DNA from: Sulfurimonas sp.
Lineage (GTDB): Bacteria; Campylobacterota; Campylobacteria; Campylobacterales; Sulfurimonadaceae
Reading direction: 5' to 3'
Length of the DNA: 17,328 bases
NCBI GenBank assembly: GCA_022712845.1
Contig: JAFLJV010000001.1
Location: forward strand, 1-17,328
Shown here: in pieces, positions 14,262 to 17,328 of the stretch
Position numbering within the stretch: the first letter of the stretch is position 1
Layout of the letters: every line of letters begins with the position of its first letter
The notes under the pieces: generated by a model
Databases searched by the model: none
The model's input: the letters and a program-made list of their open reading frames with translations, nothing else
What the model was told of the DNA's origin: nothing
Position numbers and translations under genes: made by a program

Positions 14262-14714
14262 TTACTTAGCTTTTGTATCTTGTGCTACATCAAAAATAGT
14301 TAAAATCTTTTCAACTTTGCGAAGTAAAATTGTATATACAACAATAGCAGGCATAGCAACTATAAGACCCATAGCAGTGGCTTTTAGTGCAAGAGCAAGA
14401 CCTGTCATAATACGTTTAGCATCTATCTCACCAGTGGTATCACCCATAGTATAAAAGGTAAGCATAATACCTATAACAGTTCCTAGAAGACCAACAGAAG
14501 GAGCATTTGAACCTATCGCACTAATCACGCTTATGTTATCAGTTAAGTCCATCTCTAATGTATCTCTATGTTTATAATCATCCATGCGGATACTTTTATA
14601 AAACATCATTCTCTCTATAAATAACCAAAGAGTTACTATACTCATAAGTATCAAAGTACCCATTACCCCATAATCAAGAGCTACTTCTGCATAAGTGATA
14701 ATACTGTTATCCAC
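14262..14714 (-). CDS. exbB: ExbB-type proton channel protein (short form)
   Basis: This 150-residue inner-membrane protein has three hydrophobic segments, about 17-35, 73-91 and 110-131. The MotA/TolQ/ExbB pattern is seen in SNAPSVGLLGTVIGIMLTF (69-87) and in GLALALKATAMGLIVAMPAIVVY (105-127), which line the channel. At 150 residues it is shorter than E. coli ExbB (about 244) and matches the short form known in Helicobacter and relatives. The start is GTG at 14714, which shares one base with the TAG stop of the histidine kinase gene (TAGTG). A strong TAAGGA lies 6 bases before it. It is therefore translationally coupled to the two-component genes upstream, and exbD follows after 5 bases. Confidence 0.9.
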   Translation of the reverse strand: MDNSIITYAEVALDYGVMGTLILMSIVTLWLFIERMMFYKSIRMDDYKHRDTLEMDLTDNISVISAIGSNAPSVGLLGTVIGIMLTFYTMGDTTGEIDAKRIMTGLALALKATAMGLIVAMPAIVVYTILLRKVEKILTIFDVAQDTKAK

Positions 14715-15556
14715 TAAATTTCCTTAAATTTTAATATAATTATTGTTCCTATATTAGGCTTAGATTTTAGAGTAAACAAGATTTTATTTGTATCACAAAA
14801 TCTTTTAACCATACTAAGACCTATTCCAAAACCTTGAATATCGCTATTGCTTTGGTAGTAATTGTCAAATATGTTAATAAGCTCCACTTCATCTATGCCA
14901 CAACCATAGTCTTGAATATAAAGTTCATAATCTTTAAGTGATATATTTATATTTTTACTATTTTGTGAGTATTTTACAGCATTATCTATTAGATTGTCAA
15001 TAACTTTTGATAAACCCACTTTGTCACTATTTATTGGTGTAGAATTTAGTTCTACCTTAAACTCTATTTGTGGGTATAATAATTGTAAAAACTCAACTCT
15101 TTGTAGTACTAATTCATCTAGTTTTATATTCTCTTTAATTACATTAGAACTTTGAAGTTTTATCATATAATCAAGCTCATTGTATCTTTGTTGAAGCATA
15201 TCACAGGCACTTTCAATTCTTGTAATCCTTTTTGAATCTTTTTCATTAGTAATATTTTTCTTCAACATATGTATATTTGTTTTTATGGTACTTATAGGAA
15301 GGTTTAACTCATGAAGTGTTTCTTTTGAGAGAGTTTGTAAATTGTTAACATGTCGAACTAGAGGATCAACACCAAGTTTTGACATTATAACTCCTGCAAA
15401 TGCAATTAAGCATAGGAGTACTACTAAAAAAAGAAAAATATTTGTAACTCCTATAGCGACTATAAAGTAGTAGAGTATTATTAAAAATACAATGGTTGTA
15501 AGAAAATAGTAGATAAAAATATTTATACGAAGATTACGAAACAAGTTTATATCCAA
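14714..15556 (-). CDS. Sensor histidine kinase, intramembrane-sensing type
   Basis: This 280-residue inner-membrane kinase pairs with the response regulator encoded upstream. TM1 is at about 11-32 and TM2 at about 37-58, separated by only a few residues (IGVT), so there is almost no periplasmic sensor. Next come the dimerisation helix with phospho-acceptor H82 in ETLHELNLPIS, the N-box DNLIDNAVKYS (187-197), the G1 box DYGCG (216-220), an IFDNYYQ F-box and G2 box GFGIG (242-246). The kinase core is complete. No in-frame ATG exists before codon 58, so a TTG must be used: the one at 15556 has GAGG very close (2 bases), while the TTG at 15544 has GGA at 7 bases. The gene overlaps the regulator by 23 or 11 bases accordingly and shares one base with exbB. 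The stimulus is unknown. Confidence 0.88.
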   Translation of the reverse strand: MDINLFRNLRINIFIYYFLTTIVFLIILYYFIVAIGVTNIFLFLVVLLCLIAFAGVIMSKLGVDPLVRHVNNLQTLSKETLHELNLPISTIKTNIHMLKKNITNEKDSKRITRIESACDMLQQRYNELDYMIKLQSSNVIKENIKLDELVLQRVEFLQLLYPQIEFKVELNSTPINSDKVGLSKVIDNLIDNAVKYSQNSKNINISLKDYELYIQDYGCGIDEVELINIFDNYYQSNSDIQGFGIGLSMVKRFCDTNKILFTLKSKPNIGTIIILKFKEI

Positions 15557-16187
15557 TACCTCGAATATTTTCTATGCTAACTTGAGGAAGAAGTTGTTTT
15601 ATACGATTTATATAAACCCTTATAGCCCCATCACTTCCTCTTTCACTATCTCTATAAAGTTCATCTAAAATTAACTCTTTTGGAACAGTATTATCTGCAT
15701 GTTGCATAAGTAATAGAAGTAATTCATACTCTTTTTTTGATAAATCAAGCTCAGACTTATCATATAAAATTCGTTTATGTAGCTCATCATGGCATAGTAG
15801 ATTAATACATTTGACTTTATTAGGTTTTACTCTATTTAAAATAGCATTTATTCTAAGTAAAAGTTCATCACTGTCAAAAGGTTTAGTTACAAAATCATCA
15901 CCACCATTTATAAAGCTTTTGCGAAGTACTTCTTTGTCTTTATGAGATGTTAAAAATATGGCTGGAGTTGTGTCATCAGCTTCTCTTAACTCTTTTAAAA
16001 GTGTTAAACCATCAATAAGGGGAACATTAATATCTAGTAGATAGAGGTCAAATTTTTGCGAAAATATAACATCTAACGCACTTTGTCCATTAGGGACATG
16101 AATAACATCAAAATCACTATCTTCTAGTAAATCTATAAGAGTTTCTGCAAAAAGCAGATCATCTTCTAAGAGTAAAATTTTATTCAA
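15534..16187 (-). CDS. OmpR/PhoB-family response regulator
   Basis: This 217-residue cytoplasmic transcription regulator has a receiver domain (about 1-115) with the acidic pocket E8/D9/D10, phospho-acceptor D52 in LLDINVP, T80 and K102 in TKPF. The winged-helix DNA-binding domain (about 125-215) has LDLSKKEYELLLLL, a recognition helix region GAIRVYINRIKQLL and the typical end IRGIGYKLVS. All signalling residues are intact. The start is TTG at 16187, eight bases inside the pyrC reading frame. KILLLEDD must be near the N-terminus, and no ATG is available; AGAGAG lies a few bases upstream. It is the second gene of the pyrC operon and overlaps the kinase gene. Targets are unknown. Confidence 0.92.
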   Translation of the reverse strand: MNKILLLEDDLLFAETLIDLLEDSDFDVIHVPNGQSALDVIFSQKFDLYLLDINVPLIDGLTLLKELREADDTTPAIFLTSHKDKEVLRKSFINGGDDFVTKPFDSDELLLRINAILNRVKPNKVKCINLLCHDELHKRILYDKSELDLSKKEYELLLLLMQHADNTVPKELILDELYRDSERGSDGAIRVYINRIKQLLPQVSIENIRGIGYKLVS

Positions 16188-17187
16188 TACTCTCTATAGC
16201 CCAACTAATAGTCTCTTTAGCGTACATAGGAATAACACCAAAATAATTGTCAGGTACTATAAAAGGACGATTTTCTAATACAATCTCTTTAAATTCAGAA
16301 CAGATTCCATATATACTTTGTGCATTATCACTTACAAATGCTTGAAGATTATCAAGCTTATCATACTGCTCAAAAATTTCACATAGAAGTTGCAATGCTA
16401 TTGGTGCAGTAAAAACTCCAGCTGCACATCCACAAGATTCTTTTTTATCTTGTGGATGAGGTGCAGAATCTGAACCAAACATCACTTTTGGATGAGCTTC
16501 TAGGGCTATATTTAAAAGAGCATCTAAATCCTCTGGTCTTTTAGCAATTGGTTTGCAAAAATTGTGTGGCATCATCATCCCACCAACAACATCATCAAGA
16601 GTTAAAAGTAAGTGATGAACTGTAATAGTTGCATAAAGATTATCATGTTTATCAAGCATTTTAACTGCCGCTTTTGTAGTGATATGCTCCATAATTATTT
16701 TTAGATTTGGAAAATTAGTAGCTAGAGATTCATAAACACTCATAAACTCAGCTTCTCTATCCATAACAAAACCATCAGTTTCGCCATGAACACAAAGAGG
16801 AATCTCTAGTGCACTCATAGCATCAAGAGTAGGACGCATCTCTTCTATATTAAAAGATGAAACACCCCCTTCAGAATTAGTAGTTATTCCAGCAGGATAA
16901 AGTTTTATAGCAGTTATCTCATCTGCTACACTCTCTAAAAATGCTTTATCATAGTTTTTGTAAAATAGTGTCATATATGGCTCAAAATAATCATTCGGAA
17001 CAGCTGCCATTATACGCTCTTTGTAAGCTTTTACATCCTCTAAACTTGTCACAGGTGGAACTAAATTTGGCATGATAATAGCACCACTAAAACTATAAGC
17101 AGTTAGTGGTGCAACATTTTCAAGCATAACACCATCACGAAGATGAAGATGCATATCAAGCGGCATTAAAAGAGTATGAGTTTTCAT
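16180..17187 (-). CDS. pyrC: Dihydroorotase (class II, PyrC type)
   Basis: This 335-residue cytoplasmic zinc enzyme converts carbamoyl aspartate to dihydroorotate, the third step of de novo pyrimidine synthesis. The binuclear zinc site is complete: H13 and H15 in DMHLHLRDG, the carbamylated lysine K95 in AIKLYPAG, H134 in CVHGE, H168 in MEHIT and D240 in FGSDSAPH. Length is close to E. coli PyrC (348). The ATG has AGGAAAT 8 bases upstream, the best ribosome site in the operon. It is the first gene of a five-gene unit: pyrC, regulator, kinase, exbB, exbD. A metabolic enzyme as leader gene is probably chance linkage, since nothing suggests the later genes serve pyrimidine synthesis. Confidence 0.96.
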   Translation of the reverse strand: MKTHTLLMPLDMHLHLRDGVMLENVAPLTAYSFSGAIIMPNLVPPVTSLEDVKAYKERIMAAVPNDYFEPYMTLFYKNYDKAFLESVADEITAIKLYPAGITTNSEGGVSSFNIEEMRPTLDAMSALEIPLCVHGETDGFVMDREAEFMSVYESLATNFPNLKIIMEHITTKAAVKMLDKHDNLYATITVHHLLLTLDDVVGGMMMPHNFCKPIAKRPEDLDALLNIALEAHPKVMFGSDSAPHPQDKKESCGCAAGVFTAPIALQLLCEIFEQYDKLDNLQAFVSDNAQSIYGICSEFKEIVLENRPFIVPDNYFGVIPMYAKETISWAIESIE

Positions 17188-17216
17188 AAATATTTCCTGT
17201 TTTTATATATTTTAAA

Positions 17217-17222
17217 ATTATA
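17217..17222 (-). promoter_or_regulatory. -10 box of the pyrC-led operon
   Basis: A perfect TATAAT on the minus strand (17222..17217), 30 bases before the ATG at 17187; no good -35 is visible. This is probably the main promoter for pyrC through exbD, although internal promoters are not excluded. Confidence 0.55.
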
Positions 17223-17249
17223 GCTAAATAGAACTTTTAGATATTTTGG

Positions 17250-17273
17250 AATGTCCCCTATTTAAGAGACACT
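17250..17273 (-). repeat. Hairpin-forming element upstream of pyrC
   Basis: As minus-strand RNA the 24 bases fold into a ten-pair stem (three G-U wobbles) with a four-base loop: AGTGTCTCTT pairs with AGGGGACATT. The plus-strand version would lose the wobble pairs, so it is built for minus-strand RNA or single-stranded DNA. No T run follows, so it is not an intrinsic terminator. Otherwise 17188-17328 contains only the pyrC promoter. Confidence 0.4.
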
Positions 17274-17328
17274 TATTTAGTCAGTTAACAAGACATTGTT
17301 TTTAACCTTTTCATTATATTTTATTTTA

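Noticed and set aside
1..17328. CRISPR array, rRNA, phage genes or a replication origin
   Set aside because: No regularly spaced repeats, rRNA-like blocks, phage structural motifs or origin-type box clusters were seen on either strand.

Overview
This is an AT-rich, densely packed bacterial chromosome segment that most likely comes from a Campylobacterota (Epsilonproteobacteria) member, perhaps a Sulfurimonas-like one. The clues are low GC, extended -10 promoters with weak -35 boxes, a NapL-type propeller protein (known from epsilonproteobacterial nap clusters), an unusually short ExbB, and many small overlapping operons with TTG/GTG starts. The genus is an inference. No gene-free stretch exceeds 300 bases; the longest, 1903-2162, holds the divergent promoter region of two genes.

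Left part (1-2843): the start of a phosphomannomutase/phosphoglucomutase gene runs off the left edge. Then comes a small accessory block: a RelE-type toxin with its Phd/YefM-type antitoxin, a solitary DUF4268 protein with a PD-(D/E)XK-like nuclease core, and a lysine-rich lipoprotein of unknown function.

Central part (2860-12224): a four-gene operon (periplasmic binding protein, permease, ATPase, NnrS) is read leftward. It couples a NitT/TauT-type ABC importer to a haem/copper membrane protein linked to nitric oxide and denitrification. Divergent to it is pepN (aminopeptidase N). pepN converges on a NapL-like WD40/propeller gene so tightly that the two stop codons share one TTAA. Divergent to that gene is a membrane diguanylate cyclase whose periplasmic sensor domain carries a CXXCH c-type haem site and whose cytoplasmic sensor domain carries a cysteine cluster. 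NnrS, the NapL-like protein and the haem-c cyclase together suggest a nitrogen-oxide/redox theme, but no reductase is present in the window.

Right part (12225-17328): tRNA-Asn(GUU) with encoded CCA and a strong promoter, a decayed IS256/Mutator-family transposase with three in-frame stops and a large internal deletion, tpx (thiol peroxidase), and a small one-TM protein. The leftward operon pyrC - response regulator - histidine kinase - exbB - exbD follows, with four overlapping or near-abutting junctions and three non-ATG starts. The kinase has almost no periplasmic domain and is translationally coupled to the ExbB/ExbD proton-driven motor, with no TonB in sight.

Best candidates for something undescribed: the haem-c/cysteine-rich diguanylate cyclase, the intramembrane-type two-component system coupled to ExbBD, the ABC importer-NnrS operon, and the solitary DUF4268 nuclease-like protein beside the toxin-antitoxin pair.
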